NCBI RefSeq assembly: GCF_001649575.2
Contig: NC_051444.1
Span: 18,943,775-19,007,774 of the forward strand
Direction: 5' to 3'
DNA: 64,000 bases
Source: Kryptolebias marmoratus
Taxonomy: Eukaryota > Chordata > Actinopteri > Cyprinodontiformes > Rivulidae
Below, piece after piece: positions 11,695-26,700 of this stretch. Every line of letters starts with the position of its first letter. The first letter of the stretch is position 1. Position numbers and translations under genes: made by a program. The notes beneath the pieces were generated by a model. It saw only the letters and a program-made list of their open reading frames with translations. It was not told where the DNA came from and did not search any database.

Positions 11695-14600
11695 CATTTA
11701 AACAGTAGAGGAAAAAAAGGTAAAGGAAAAAGTATAGAAGAGAGAGCTGCTCAAAGCAACAGGATTTCACTCAGCTTTCGAGTGTTCACCTCCTGGTAAT
11801 GCCTGTAGCTTGCTCTATTGGAATCCTATAACCTGCACTTGTACTCATATTGCTTGTGCTTGAAGCTTGAAGCTGCAGGCTGCACTTCTAATGTGGTTTC
11901 TGTACGTTTCTCTAGGAGAAGACTGTTACTTTCATTGCTATGTTCTGCGGTTCTGCCCCAGTAATTGGACATGAAATAAATATTGGCATTGATCTGCCTC
12001 AGGGCGCAGCTTGACTTGACGTGTTGCTGCACTCTGCATATAAAATACAAATGATAATGGATTGGGAGAAAAAGAAAAAAAAAAAAGAAAGGGTGGGTCA
12101 TTAATGACCCGAACAATAGAGGTCATGTGTAATGTCAGTGGCTACAGTGGAAACCTTGCATTATAGAAGGAACTGGAATGCTATATCCACTGTAGCCGAC
12201 AGCAAAAATATTAAATTGTTGTAGTTGGATTTCTCAGAAATGTTTAGGATGGAGAAAAAAGAAAATTATATTAATGAATTACAATACCCCTAACTTTGTT
12301 GAAAACATGCCAAATCCCACACAGAGTGACTTAAAGACAGTAGTTGAACTAAGCTTTGTACTCTAATAGATGGGCTCTGAAATGTCTCAGAATTCTCTAA
12401 CAGTCCTCCTGGGAGCCGAGGAGAGACTCAGCTGAGGAGAAGATTTATCTCTGCATGATCTGCACTATCCTCATACATCTAAATAGAGCTTAAGCTAGGC
12501 ATTATTCTTAAATCTAGGTTTTAGAAAATATGCTTCCTAGCAGCACCTGAAAGCATTTGGACTTCCCACTTTGGTATATTCCCCATTACAATAGTATATT
12601 TTAATGGGGCTGCGGTAGCTTGATGGTTAGTGCCGCAGTCTTGTAATCCTCAGGTAGCAGGTTTGAGCCCAGGTTACGGTAGGACAGGCATCAGGCATTA
12701 AATTGTCCGTGAAAGTTTGCTTGCTGTGGCAACCCCTGAAGAAGGGAGCAGCTGAAATAACTTAGATTTTTCAATACATACATTTTAACTGTTACAGCTG
12801 GTTGATAACTTGATACTACTTAGGTTATTTTCCTCTTTATGATGCAGACTTTTTCGATTAAAACTTTACTTTAGAAAAGCTGTCGGCTTGAACTTGGAGC
12901 ATTAAAAAAAATAAAAAAGGCAAGGAAATTAACAAATCCATGCATATATTATTCACACAGACACTCCACAGGGTTCAAAGTAATACACTGTGTGAAGCAC
13001 AGGAATACACTGTGTGTATGTGCTTCTCTGTGTTGCTGTGTGCATTTTGTAGTCACAACGGGTGGTGTGTTGATGAGCTTAGTTAATCAGCCAATCAGGC
13101 CTCTTAGACAGAATCCAGCCGGGATTGGCTGATTAGATGCAGTGTTGGTGTGTCAGTGAGAGGAGCATGGTGGAGCAAAGCGATGCACACAGATCTTTAT
13201 CTCGTAAACACTTAAAATTGTTGCTGTGGAGAAAGTTCCTATTTTTTTTATCCACTTTCAATCTCTCTAATGTCTGTAGAAAAAAAAGTCTCTTTAGCAA
13301 AATATCTCATGAACCACTAGATAGATTTGAATGAAACTCTCAAAAAGCATCCATTTGATAGACATCTACAACTGATTAACTTTTGGTGGCAACTCTATTT
13401 TAGAAGGCTGCCACAGCTTACAACCACAGAAAAGGTCCATAACGCAGTCATTTTTACAAATATTGAGCTAAAATCTGGTGCTGTAGAAGCTAAAAGTAAT
13501 TTCCAACATACTAAGATACCTAACAGACTGACAGAATAATATGAATTCCTTTATGGAGTGCTACTTTTATTAGATTTGTCCTTTTGCGGTACTGTATAAA
13601 AGTGTAAACCTTGCATATGAACTCTGCTTACCTCAGAGAAATCAAGTTGTGATTTTTTGATCAGTGTTGTCTGCTTGGATTGTTTTCATATTGTCAAGGT
13701 CAAAATTCAAACTGTAGCTTGGTATTATTTGGTAAATCTGGTACATTTCACTTGTAATGATTTGCAGTTGATATGTGCCTGTTTTTAAAATGTGGTCTCT
13801 GGAATTTTTTATATGTTAGTTTTGCAGAAAGCATGGAATAAAAAGAAGATGACATCATTGTTACCTCTGGCTCTACTGCTAAGTGGCCTACCCCACCTCT
13901 CCCATACGCTCCTGCTTTTTTCACATTTTGTGAATTGATATGCCAATATTGTATGTCATTTACTTTAGCCATTATCACATAAACTTCCCAGCAGGAAATC
14001 TGCTACAGATACACTCTCACAATAAGAAACATAAAAGAGGGGTGTGGGTGCAGGGGAGCTTCAGTATATGTAACACAGCAGGGAGAAAATGACAAGAAAA
14101 ATAAAAAGCTGAAATGGCAATTTCTTTTACAGCACTTTGAGAATTGCGGATATTACTTCTTTATGACTATTTTAGTGTTGCTATCAATACCCCATGTGAA
14201 CATATTCACAATCTTTCCTCATATTCTTACAGATCAAAACCCTCCTTTTTATTTATTTTTTCCTCCATGATTGTTCAGATTCCACAAACCTATGGTGCCA
14301 GTTGATTTAACTGGTTGAATGACCCCCCTGAGTTTTCAATGTAGCTGTTCTACATCCAAGTTTCAGCCCATTGCACTTTGCTGCAGATTTCCCTTTTATT
14401 GCCAGCTTTCCTGTCCCTTTTCTAAAGCCCAAAACATTTTTCCTAAAATAATAATAAAAAACTTTACAAACTTTATTCTGTAAAGTCTCCTGAAATTATA
14501 CAATAGTTATAATTATAAATTTTCAACTTGCTTTCTTGAACGTGATGTGCATTTGGCCTTCACATTTCAGTTAATATTATATGCTGTAAAGATTAGCGGT

Positions 14601-17600
14601 GGGGGTAAAATTGATTCTGAGACGCATCCTGTCATGAACGTGAGAAATAGAGAATCAATTTTCAAATGTTAAAAATTGATTTTGTTAATGTTAATTAATA
14701 AGGTAATATTGAAGAACATAAAAGGCAGGACTCTGAAGAGTGAAAGTGCAGAGCCTGGACAGTCTACGGCAGGGGTAGGCAATCCTGGTCCTCGAGGGCC
14801 ACCATCCTGCATGTTTTACTTGTTTCTCTGCTCCAACACACCTGATTTCAATCAGTGGGTGATTAACAGGCTTCTACAGAACATGAAGAGGTAATTAAAC
14901 CACTGAATCAGGTGTGTTGGAAAAGGGAAACAAGGAAAACATGCAGGATGGTGGCATTTGAGGACCAGGATTGCCTACCACTGGTCTATGGTGTGCACAT
15001 AACAGACGCACACACACAAAACCAGCTGAGTGAGATGCACAACTGGAAGTAAACCTTTTGGAAGTAGAGACATACCAGTAGATTTAAGACTACCAAGCAG
15101 TCACACAGGGATGAAGTGAGGATGAAGCATCAAAATAATCAAAAAGGATTGATAATTGTTTTGTCATCACATTGCAGCCCTCTGAATTGTAGTGAAATTA
15201 AATGTGAGGTGCCTCAAGATTCCCACCCCTAAAAAGTGTTCTTTTATCAAAAGTTTTGATGCTTTTTGTCACAGTATGTAGTCTAAATTGTATTCCATAC
15301 AATCATGTATGCAAGTTATTTATTTGTTTTGATGCAGAATAAAAAACAACAACAACAACAACAAAAAAAAAACTTACTGACTTGATCATTGACTCTTTTG
15401 ACTGTTACGCAACAACATTTTATTATCATCATTACAGTAATAAACTCCTGGAATGATGCGACAGAACTGATCTGGCTCTTTGAAGAATGAGCAAATACAG
15501 ACGTTTAAAGCTCAAGCTAATGGAGTTGTCATCCTCCACCACTCAAGAAAGATGCATCCATAATTGAAGCACATAAATGTGTTTGTGGGTGAGAAGGTGG
15601 GCTTGCGTAACAGCTACGGGGATTTAGAGCTTTAAGTAATATGTCATGTTGCCAGAGAATTCAAAATATGCTAAGTGTGAAGGCTGAAGCTACAACTAGA
15701 CAGGGTATAAAAATGTATACATACATTTATTTATAAAGCTCACACATAAAGAGTAAGATAGGCTCCTACAGGAAGGAAAACATGCTCAAGGTGTACCTAA
15801 AAAGCTTTACAAAAACAAATCACTACAAAGCAAAAGCATGCCAATTCATAAATTACAGAAGTGCTAATCTCTAATCACTTGATTATTTCCAAAGCTCACC
15901 AATTCACTTAGGCTTTTCTGTCTCACTTATTTGTGCTAAAATTGTCTTTCCTCACAAATGACACTTCAAAATGTATGCCTTTACACCCACACGAGCATGT
16001 TTATGATGAGCTGTGTGCATAAACACACAAACACCCACCCCCACACAGTGCTGGCTGATTTCAGGGTATTATTTAAATGTGCATGTGTGTGTATATATGT
16101 GTGTGTGTGCATCTGTGAATTTATTTGTCATCAGGTTGTGATCCAACCAATCATCAACAATCAGCTAGTCCTTTCATACTAACAGAATAATTACAAGTGT
16201 GTCTGCTCCTAATAACGGGCTTTTAAAACCCCAACTGACACAGCTCAAGTATCTTAAAACAAACAGCTCCACGAGGTAAACTGCAGCACATGCTGCTGTG
16301 TTGGAGAGGAAATGCAGGCGCCTTGGATGCCTCCTCACAAACAAATGTCAACTAAAGCACAAAAGTTTCATTGACTATGTGCTGTTCTTAATAAAACACC
16401 AGCTTTTCAACCAAATCTGTGAATTAAATAAGTAAATAAATAAATATGTTAATCATCATAATTTCTACAGTCTAGGTGTAGGTGTAGAAAGCCACTTGAT
16501 TTCCTTACGGTCCTCAAAGACATCTGAGTTTAAGATTTACAGAGTTACTGTAATCTGAATGCCAATACATGCCAGTATTTATGTTCAAAGAAGTCTGTAA
16601 AATTTTCCTCCCAGCCTCCAAACTCTACAGATACAGACATGGTGGGATGTGATATCATCTGTCAGAGGCAAGCTTCACCCAAAAACCTGCAGGACCCAAA
16701 TGATCTACTGCTTATGTCCCAGTAACTACACTCTGGGACAGTTTCAAGTCTTTGTTGTTCGAGCTCTAATATCACCAATTTCCTTTACGGGACTAGGGGA
16801 ATGGCATGAAAAAATAAACAAACAAAAATAACCATAAACTGACTACCTACTTTTAAATTAATGTTTATCAGATTGTTATCAGATTATCAGATTGATGCCA
16901 GTTGGACATATTCTCTTGCCGTTTGTGACTGGAGTCAGTGATATGATTTTTGTATCCATTCAGGACTAAAGCCAAAATTTCATTATAGACCAAGGCTTCA
17001 GCAATTTCTGTATGAAATCTTCGAAAAATGAAACATAAACTGGACTTGCAGTGGATCAGTCTGGTAAATTAGCTGGAAGTCCCTAATTAAAAAAAAGTGA
17101 ATTAAAGTGATCCAATCCAAACTGATATATTCACAGTTTAAACTGCTTTAGCTGTAAAGTGAAAGAGAGGAGGAGAGAAAAGATGAACAGCCCTCAAATT
17201 ATTCATAGTCTCTCCATCAGATTTGTTAAGGGGATTGGAAGCAATTTAAAGGCCTCTGCTGACTGTTTGACTCGAGCAGCATTATGTCTCTCTATTCCAT
17301 TATGCTGAGCCGCTGTATTGGGACGAAGACCAGCCTTCTTATTAGCCTCTATATAAACAGATAGCGTGACGTTAGGAGTCTGCTGAGCCCCAGCAGAGGA
17401 GGTGAACCCTGACACTGAGGGGAATAGACAGCAGCAGCCACGAGTCTGCACACCTTGCTTCTTTCTGCTTGTACCTCTTTATACGCCATGCTACAAAGGA
17501 GCATTGTTGCTGTGCAATAAAATGTGCTACGACTCCAGCAGAACACTCAATGGTCAGTAACTTGGTACAAATGGATGAGCACATTAACAGGCAAATGGGG

Positions 17601-20600
17601 CAACCCAGTGGCCCTGCTCAGCCAGCCTAGTGGCTGAATGGATATGGCAGACAGAACAAAATTCGCTTAGCAGCATCAATAACCATGGCTCACTCTGAAA
17701 ACCTGGTAAACATGGACATTCTTAGGACATTCTTTCGATTTAATCCATTTTGATTCAGGTATATCATGTATATTAATTGCACTTGCTGCATATTCCTCCT
17801 AAAATTACATGACAAAGCGTTTGTTGTGCATATGGAGTATTGTGTGGTTTGGCTTCAGGAAAGCAGAAAAGGCAGCAGACTTAAACATTTCGTGGTAGTA
17901 CTCTGGTCAGGTCCTTTTTTGGGGCTTTTAATTTTCATAGTGATTCTGTGTTAAATTTTGGTTGTAAATCTTTACACTGTGATGTAATTGCATCTATTAG
18001 AAGCAAGTTATGACCACTTTATTAATAACATCTTAACTTTTTGCTTTTGTTCTATCTGAGCCAATTTTAGTTACTTTGGTCAGAAACAAAAACATTATTG
18101 ACTATAAGGGTACAACATACAAACTTCACAAATCTTAATGGCCTCTCAAACTAAGTTTATATTTACAAGAGAGAATTTGGTGGACTTCACAGCTATCAAA
18201 AAAACAAGACAGACAAACAAACAAACAAAAAAAGATCTGCATTCAGAAAAAAGGAGAAGAAAAAAATCATAACAGGAATGTATTAAACGGGGAAAAGGCA
18301 AACAGCATTCATGAGGAAGTCTCCCGACTGTCTCCAGAATGTCTTGCGACTATTGAATGGTTCTCAATTTTCTTGAGTGAGTCGCAGAGGCACACAGTCC
18401 TTTCGCTTTTGAACAACTTGAAATAGTCAAAGTTTTCATAGGCGACTCCAACCTGTTGCAATACACATCTGAATTTTGCCACAGGCGTCTCCAACCCTAG
18501 AGCTGTATTTTGACACCTTCATGGGAGCTCTGCTTTGACAGAAAACATCCGAGGCAAATGTCCTGGTCTAAAAACTACAATGATGACACAGTTGAAAAAC
18601 TGGTCCAAATCTGCTATCTCGAATTCAAACATGCACTCCAGTAGATTAAATACTAAGTGTGGGGATAGCTGCCAAGGTGGATACAAAGCAAGCTGAGGTG
18701 GATAAAAAAATAATGTGCATGGCCAAGTATGAGTTTTCACAAAAATAAGTCATGATTTTCAAAAACTGGTCACTTTGTTGCAAACACTCAAGAGTTCAAT
18801 GAGACTGCAGCTGAAAATTCACACATTTTCTCGCAATTTTCATGTAATTTTAAAGTTTTTTTTTCCCCACTAACTAGTCCCCCAACAGTCACAGCTCAGT
18901 GAGATACCACCTTAAGTGCCTCTTCGGTCAGCATGGTCCAAAATTTCAGATGTTGCCACCATTTTACAAGACAAGTTCCTGAAACTACACAGAACTATAA
19001 TCTAAAGAGGTTTGAATGAAACACTAGGAGAAAAAAATCTTTAGAACAGAAAATCATAAAAGCAGAAATTAAAAGAAAAAGAAAAATGTCAGAAAAGGGA
19101 TGTAAGAGATGCACATACAGGAGCTCTAAATGATTAGAGTTTTTGAATAGTGTTCGATAAATTAGTTCATCATCTGAGTAAGCGCCTAATAAGTCTTTTG
19201 TGCCAACATCTTCCTAATGTAGTTGTTGGCCCTGCTGCATAGCGGCATCAAAGATTCTTGGGAAAACTGAAATGTAATCCATTACTGTTTTTGTTGAAAG
19301 TCCTTTTAGTTTGCCACTGCTGTGGAAAGGACAGACGCCATAGCAACTGATCGTTCCTAAAGTTTTACTGCTCAGTGTATCCAATAATTGCACTCAACTC
19401 GCACTTAATTTTCATTTCAAGTTTGTTTTAAATTTAATTGTTCTACACAATAACCTTTCCTGAGCTTGTTCTATTTTCAGCTCAAGCTAACTTCCAACCA
19501 ATCTGCATTTGATTGGCATGTCACTCTCAGGCAACATGGTTTGCTGAAGAGACACAGATGAGCCTTTGTCCATAACTTCAATCTTTGCTTGAAGTCTAAA
19601 ACTTTACCATTTACCAAGCACCTTTTTTGCTGTACTTGCACATATTTTAGTAATTTAATATACTTACAGTATTATGTTAAAGGCTGCCAGCTTAGCAGTA
19701 AGTCATAGCAACTCTTAAACTGCAATTATATTAGTGAATAACTAATGGTATGAGTGAATTGTGACGTCAAGAGAGCAGAGTTGCACTTGTATACCTGCAC
19801 TGCAGCACTTACTACAGTTCTCTTAAACAGGCATCACTTTAAATAAATAAATAAACTACTAGCAATAATGGCACAAGATGATAAGTCATACACAGGAAGC
19901 AGGAAGTATAATCTATGTATATACTAAAAAAAAATGTAATATTTGACATGGTTAAAAACATTTTACTTCAGATTTAAGCCCTCATACCTACCTCCAGCTT
20001 CTTTTACATGCCTAACATCTACATTAAATCTTGTTACTGTATACCACAGGCCAATCTGAGGCCAACAACAGCAATCTGACACCACCTCCTTGTACCTGTA
20101 AAAAGACCTTCCTGTAGTAGAAGCTGTAGCAGCAATAGTTTATCCAGACAGCTGCAGAGCTGATCTGACAGCCAGAACCCCATCTGCTGCATTATTGTTT
20201 GATATGCTCCGTGTTATGTGCATGTACATTGTCAACTCCGTCACCACCACTACCATGCTCCAATCCATTAGGTGTATATTTGCCTTTCTTTTTGGGTGGG
20301 GAAAAATGCAAAGGATGTAAGAATCCAATATCATTAAAAAAAAAAAAGTACAGGCAGGGAAAGAAACAAAACAAATAATAATAAAAAAAAAACTAAATTA
20401 AATAGAAGTAAGAAGAAAGTTATTTAAAAGGGATAGAAAGATGTAGCGGATGGAGCCAATTCTTTACTTCGTGTATCCACTGCCCCTGAGAGGCTTATTT
20501 GTTAGCCTGTTACCCAGCAAACAAGCTGTGACTCTTATTCTGCCGTGGCTGTCAAAGGGACACAGTGAATGCCACAGCAGCGACACACACGTGTGCTTTA

Positions 20601-20718
20601 TGCCCTCAGGGCTGCTTCAAAAAGAAGTTCAAGAAAGGCCACCCTGCCAACTGATCAAATTGTGTTATTTATGGGGCCGAAGTAAAAAAAAAAAGTCCAC
20701 TTTGTGTTTGTGTGTGCA

Positions 20719-20755
<37 letters not shown>

Positions 20756-23700
20756 TGGAGCCTGAAAGATGCTGACAGAAATGAAGCAAAGTGGGATGGA
20801 TTAAAGCACAAAGTGTGTGCATTTGGGTCATTTGTGTGTTTGTGTACATTGTGTATGTTTGTCCATAGTTTTCCTATAAGACATCCTGCAGCTTATCAGT
20901 CTGTGTTTGTCTGCATCGATTTGTTCCTTCTGTCTTTAACCCCCAGACTGGTTCATACCTCAGCTGGACCAAGGGGGAGCCTTTGGCATTCTGAAGAAAT
21001 GTCACCGCTGTCAGCAGTGAAACAGATACGTCCAGCTGAAACTACGGTTCCCTCAATGACAAAGTGAATCCCCGAAAAATTAAAGTATAGTAAGTAATAA
21101 TCACTGCCAATTATAAAAGACGCAAAATAAACAATTCGTACAAACTGCCCCATGCTTAACAAACTTACAAAGACATTCAAATGTTTCCTATGTGGTCTGC
21201 AGTATCACACATACAAACTCAATCTCTTCCTCCTTCTAGAGGTTCTTCCTGTTTAAGCTCCTTCACAGTTTCAAACTGTCACATCACAACAAAGGGCTGT
21301 CAGCCATTAGGCTTTGAAAATACATTAAAAAAAATACTTAATTTGCTTGTGTGTTTATTTGCCCCTGTCATGAGAATTTAAAGAAAGTAAAACCACCAGC
21401 AGCTTCAGTATAAACCTGACATGCAAGCACAGCATTGATGTGAGATTATCACAGTAGGACTTCTTTCAAAATGGACTATGTTGAAAAATATTATGACTTT
21501 GCTTAAACTAATGCTTAATAATAACAGCCTACTGAAGTGTGAAATGTACCACTAATATTTTCTATTTCTATTCAGAACACTGAACTACAATGATAAAGTA
21601 TTGCTGTAACCCTTATAACATTTATACAAAACATGTGAACTGATAGTGCCACAGAGAAAAGTGTTTTCTAGAAACAACATTTAAAAACAACCTTTTGCAA
21701 CAAACTGAAATATAAAATTATCTACAGCCTTTGTCAGAGAAGATTTACAAGAAAAATACAGAAGTTATAAACACACAAAGAAGGTTAAACATTATGCATT
21801 TTCATAAAATTTAAATCTGTGAATTACATTTTATTATTTATTGTTTAGGAATTAGCTTAAAATTAGTATATAAAAAAATGATTAGAACATAAGTATTTAA
21901 GTTAAAAAAATAGCTAAACTTCTTTAGTTTTTTTTTACTTAAATAAAAAGGGAACTAACTGTGCATTAAAAGGAGAAAAAACAAAGTAGCGGGTTTTGTT
22001 TCACTCCCATATTATTTTATGTTATATTCAATTAAATATAAATGGCATAACTTGACGAACTAAGATAAAAACGTACTGAAAAACAGTCAGTGCAATGTCC
22101 CAAAAATAACAATTTTGACTGTATAAAAATTAAGTCAATCAAAGGTAATTGGATTAAACTGACTTTCTTGGTTTGGATGCAAATAGTATCTTGCTAACAT
22201 CATGGTTCTGCTCCTCTGCTAGCAAAGAAACCAGCAGAATGAGAAACTAGCATGACAAAACACACAAAGGTGGTTTACTGCAGTGCTGAGAAATGGTACA
22301 AATGAAAACCATTAAAAGAATTAATTCCTGAAGATTAATATGTTAGCTGATAGATGCAGACATGTGTTGATATGTCTGCATAAGTTGCACAAGTTATACA
22401 CTTCATTTGTTACTGCAGTACAATTTCACAAATTTGCCCCACAAATTACAGTCACAGTGTTTGAAACAGACACAGATTTCCCTAAAAAAATACCTCTCAT
22501 CACTCTTCCTCGGTCATCCACCTTAACCTATCGCTTAATTGGAGCTTTGTCATAGGACTTTTATTAAAGCACGAATGCCGATTCAAATAAACATACACAC
22601 TCAATAAACACAAACACCCACACACAGTAAATACACAGCTAATCTCACACAAGCGAGAGCAGTACCAGTATTAAACTGTCTCTAACAGCCTGATACTAGT
22701 TTTGATATGCACACCCACCCACACATACAAACAGATAAAATGTAAAATCCAGGCCAAGAACAAAGTGTCGAGCTCTGCAGAATAAATCCGTCTCTAAGCC
22801 AAAATGTTGGCCTACTCTACATTGTGTGCGTTCCACCCTGATCCATCAAAATGGCTCATTCACAAACATGGCAAAATACACAAATGCGGAATGGAGCAAT
22901 GCTATTCCCGGAAGAAATAATCTTCTAAAACCATTACAGGGAACAACGTAGGTGCAGTAGCTATAGGGAAGATTATGTCCAAAACCTCTCTCATACACAC
23001 ACACACACAAACAGACACATACACAATTTTTTCCTATTTTGCTCATAACACTTCCTTTATGCTGAACATGTGTCTGCATAAATAGAAACTGCCCCTGGAA
23101 ATACAGTAATAAGCATAGAATAAGCTCATTCCTCAGACTGGAGCAAGGAGTGAGTGCACAGATGGGAACACAATGTGTATCAGTGGCATTAACTGTAATG
23201 CACATTATAACAGTACATACCAATACATACGGTTTATGTCTGCATTTTTATTTGATATTTTTGTTAAAAAAACAGAAATGGGGGTGGGGAGGGGGGTAGT
23301 ATTTGCAGACAGTAGATTACATATTAAAATACTTCAGAAGAAAGAAGTGTACATATTCTTATACATATTACAAAGTTGGTTAATAGTTAATATAAACCCA
23401 CTTGAGTGAATGTCTTTTAAACAACGCTAAAAAATAAAAATATGTATATGCATCTTAGAAAATATATATATATTTTTTTGTTTGGTAATTAAATCTTAAA
23501 TGACTTAATTTGCGACTCCAACGTGTTCCTTGTTGTGTTTTGTGTATGTATTGTTATAGTTTTTTTTAAGCACCTCTATATTTGTGGGAAAACAATTCCT
23601 AGCATGTTTCCCATGTTTGCAACATAATCTCTTCTAAGAGAAATGATAAGATCAACAAAGGCATGCTTTGTTGCTGTATAATGCTCCAATCATTCAGACA

Positions 23701-26700
23701 GAAAAGATCAGTCATTTTACTGTTTTTTTTTTGATAAAGGTTCCCGGTCAAAGAAATAAACGTATGGCAGCTGCAAAAAAGAAAGACTGAAGCCCAAATA
23801 ATTACTCTAAAATTTGCAGTCAACATTTATTACCAGGTAAATAGAAGTCCTCATATATATCATATTGCTGTATCTATGTAGGTAATTTCCTGAGTTTATT
23901 TTATGGTTGTATTAACAGCCTCAAATTAACTGCACTGTAATAGTAGGAGGAATGTATGCTACTAGCACAACATGATAGCATCCTTATATTTTTCTCCCGT
24001 CCTTATTTTATTAATTTTATGAATGTGTGAAGTGTGTAGTTTTATGGTTTAGGGAGTTGATGAGGCAAGGATATAGATTAAAGTAACTGAAGTTCAGCAA
24101 CTCTACAACAAAAAAGATTTTGGCATCATAGCAACACCTTGAATCGCTGTCTTGTCCTCGGTAGTAATCTGATTACATTGTATTACATTTAGAAACACTG
24201 TTTGCATAAAATGGTGTGCCCTGTTGTGCGGATTTAAGTGATACGCAAAATGGCAACATCAACAACTCAGTGGAGTTGTTGATGGAATCTTGGGGGTGGG
24301 GATAATGTAATGTGTAAATCATCTATTTTCACAGTAGCATTTCACTTCACCTAAATATATCATATTGCAATATTATTCCTTTTTTTGCTGATTGTTTTTC
24401 ACAGCAGTTTGGGTTCATAAAATTTCTACTACAACACCTTCCCAAATGTAAACTTCATCCCCATATAAACACTTCTTGTTGGCCATCCTCGTTAGGTGGC
24501 AAATCTGTTCTCTTCTCCACCACCATCACGTTATTAGTCACACAATCAACAAGCCACTTCAACACAGAGGTACTTTAATTGGATGCTGCACAGAGCATGG
24601 CTGTTGCCTAGCAATGAATCCTTATGCTGGCATTGCTGACTTTATGCACGCTTTCCACCACAATATGGATTTATAATTACTTGGTATTGCTATTGCTATA
24701 ATATAGCTATAGTGTTTTTCTCACACCAAGTTTTTAATCTTGATGAATTCCTTTTTCTGAATGAACATGTAATGCAATCACTGGGATTACCAAGAAGCTG
24801 TACCACAGATGGATGCAGTAGAGGTAAATACTCCCAGTATAAACTCTGCAAACTGTAAAAGCATTTCCTGCAGTCATTCAGCTTTAATGATCAATTCTTT
24901 TCAGAGTGCTACTGAAGCACATATCAACAGTACCGTGAAACAAGTTCTGTGACATAACTAAACAGAATCTCTGCAGAATATTTTAATGATGTGTTTTCTT
25001 TTGTTACAATCTTAACTCGTGTCAGCCTACGTATTCCGTACTACTTCTGTTGACTTGGAGCTTGAGAAATAAAATGTTAATGCCAGGCTTTGCTCTTTTA
25101 GAGCAAAATCCGAGTGGATTTGTAAACCTCTCTTTACATGTGTGTGAATTTTCCCTTGTTCCTTTGTCTTGTCCTTCCTTAACAATGTGGCTGTTCAGAA
25201 AATATATGCATCCGTGACAACAATGTAGGGAGTTGGACTATGAGCTGCGAGTAAAAAAAACAGAATAATAATAAGATGCAGTATTAGCTGTAAATACCTC
25301 ATTTGTGTGGACCGAGGCAAAATAACTGGGAATAAAAGAGCACCAACACAAATCTGGTACAAATTCATGGCTGTTAGACTTACTGTTTGGCTGAGGATGA
25401 TACTACAGAAAGATTACAAGCCATATGCTATATGTCACTGTTGCCAACAGGTTGCTTGGCTGGAGAGTCCAATAAACAGGGTAAATGAGGCCTTGACATC
25501 AGCCAGGAAACAATTCCAGTTTCTTTTTCTTTTTTTTCTCCCCCCTCCTCGCTGTTAGTGCTGATATAGTGGGGTCAGCCAATACACTATCATGAAACCA
25601 TTTACAGCAATGACACTGACTAGACTCAGATTGGAGTCATGACACTGCAGAGAAACAGCCCTCAGCATTCTTGAACTGCAGTAACCAAAAACCTCATTGA
25701 AGAACTGCTCTTTTAGGGTCAGATGAGGGACCCAAGATCTTAACCTTCAAAAAGCTGCTCAAAACGATACAAGATGGGACATGTGCTCCATATAAAGGTT
25801 AATGCAATTTAACAGCAGTTCGATTGCAAACGTTATGGAATGTTATCAGATGTTTTACCACCTGATGTACGCATCATGTGTTATTTTCTCTGGTGACTGA
25901 CAACTGAGCACAACATCACGTCATTCCAACTTATCAGCGTGTACACGTTCTAGGCCTGCCAGTCTCCAGAGACCAAAACAACCTTACTTGAATTTTATCT
26001 TACAGAAACTTTACGACCTACATATTTCTTCCTACATGAAAGCTTTATGTGTTTTTCCTCCTACCTATCCATTTGCCGTACATTCTTCAATGCAAGTTAT
26101 TCATTTAATTGTCTAAATTGTCGTCTTAGAGAAATGTGCATCTTCACGCAGCTTAAATTGAATGCGTTCATTTATTCAACATAAATGTGAGTCAGTTTTA
26201 GATGTGTATGCAGGGAGGTGCCTCTACCAAATGTAAACATACCCAGCCTAAATACCCAGGAGCTAAATGATAAAGACACACAGAGGAAAACAACTTTCAA
26301 ACAGCACTGATGGTACAGTTGGTTTAGGAGTATCAATACAATGTGAACTATACCTAATTACCACCTTTTAATATTCTATTAATCTAGTTTCTTATTATGC
26401 CATAAAATAGGCCTACAGTCAGAGAGCTTTAGCACTAAAAGACTAACGTGAAACTGCCTTTTTCTATTATGTACTTATTTTTTTGTGATGTTTCGTTTCT
26501 GAATAAAAGAAGGTACTCTTTATCACCCACGACAGAAGGAAAAAAAGGAAGAATATGGTAGAATATCTCATGAATTAGTGGACAGAATTGAACGAAACTC
26601 TCAAAGTAACGATTGGATGTACAAATAAAACAGATCACTTTTTGGAGTCAGCACAATTCAATATGACCGCAACAGCAGAGGGACCTTAGCAAACACAGAA

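Noticed and set aside
18309..18494. 61-residue minus frame around a GTCTCC/GTCGC-rich patch
   Set aside because: Possibly a diverged interspersed repeat, but I could not find a second copy in the window or name it, so it is not listed as a feature.
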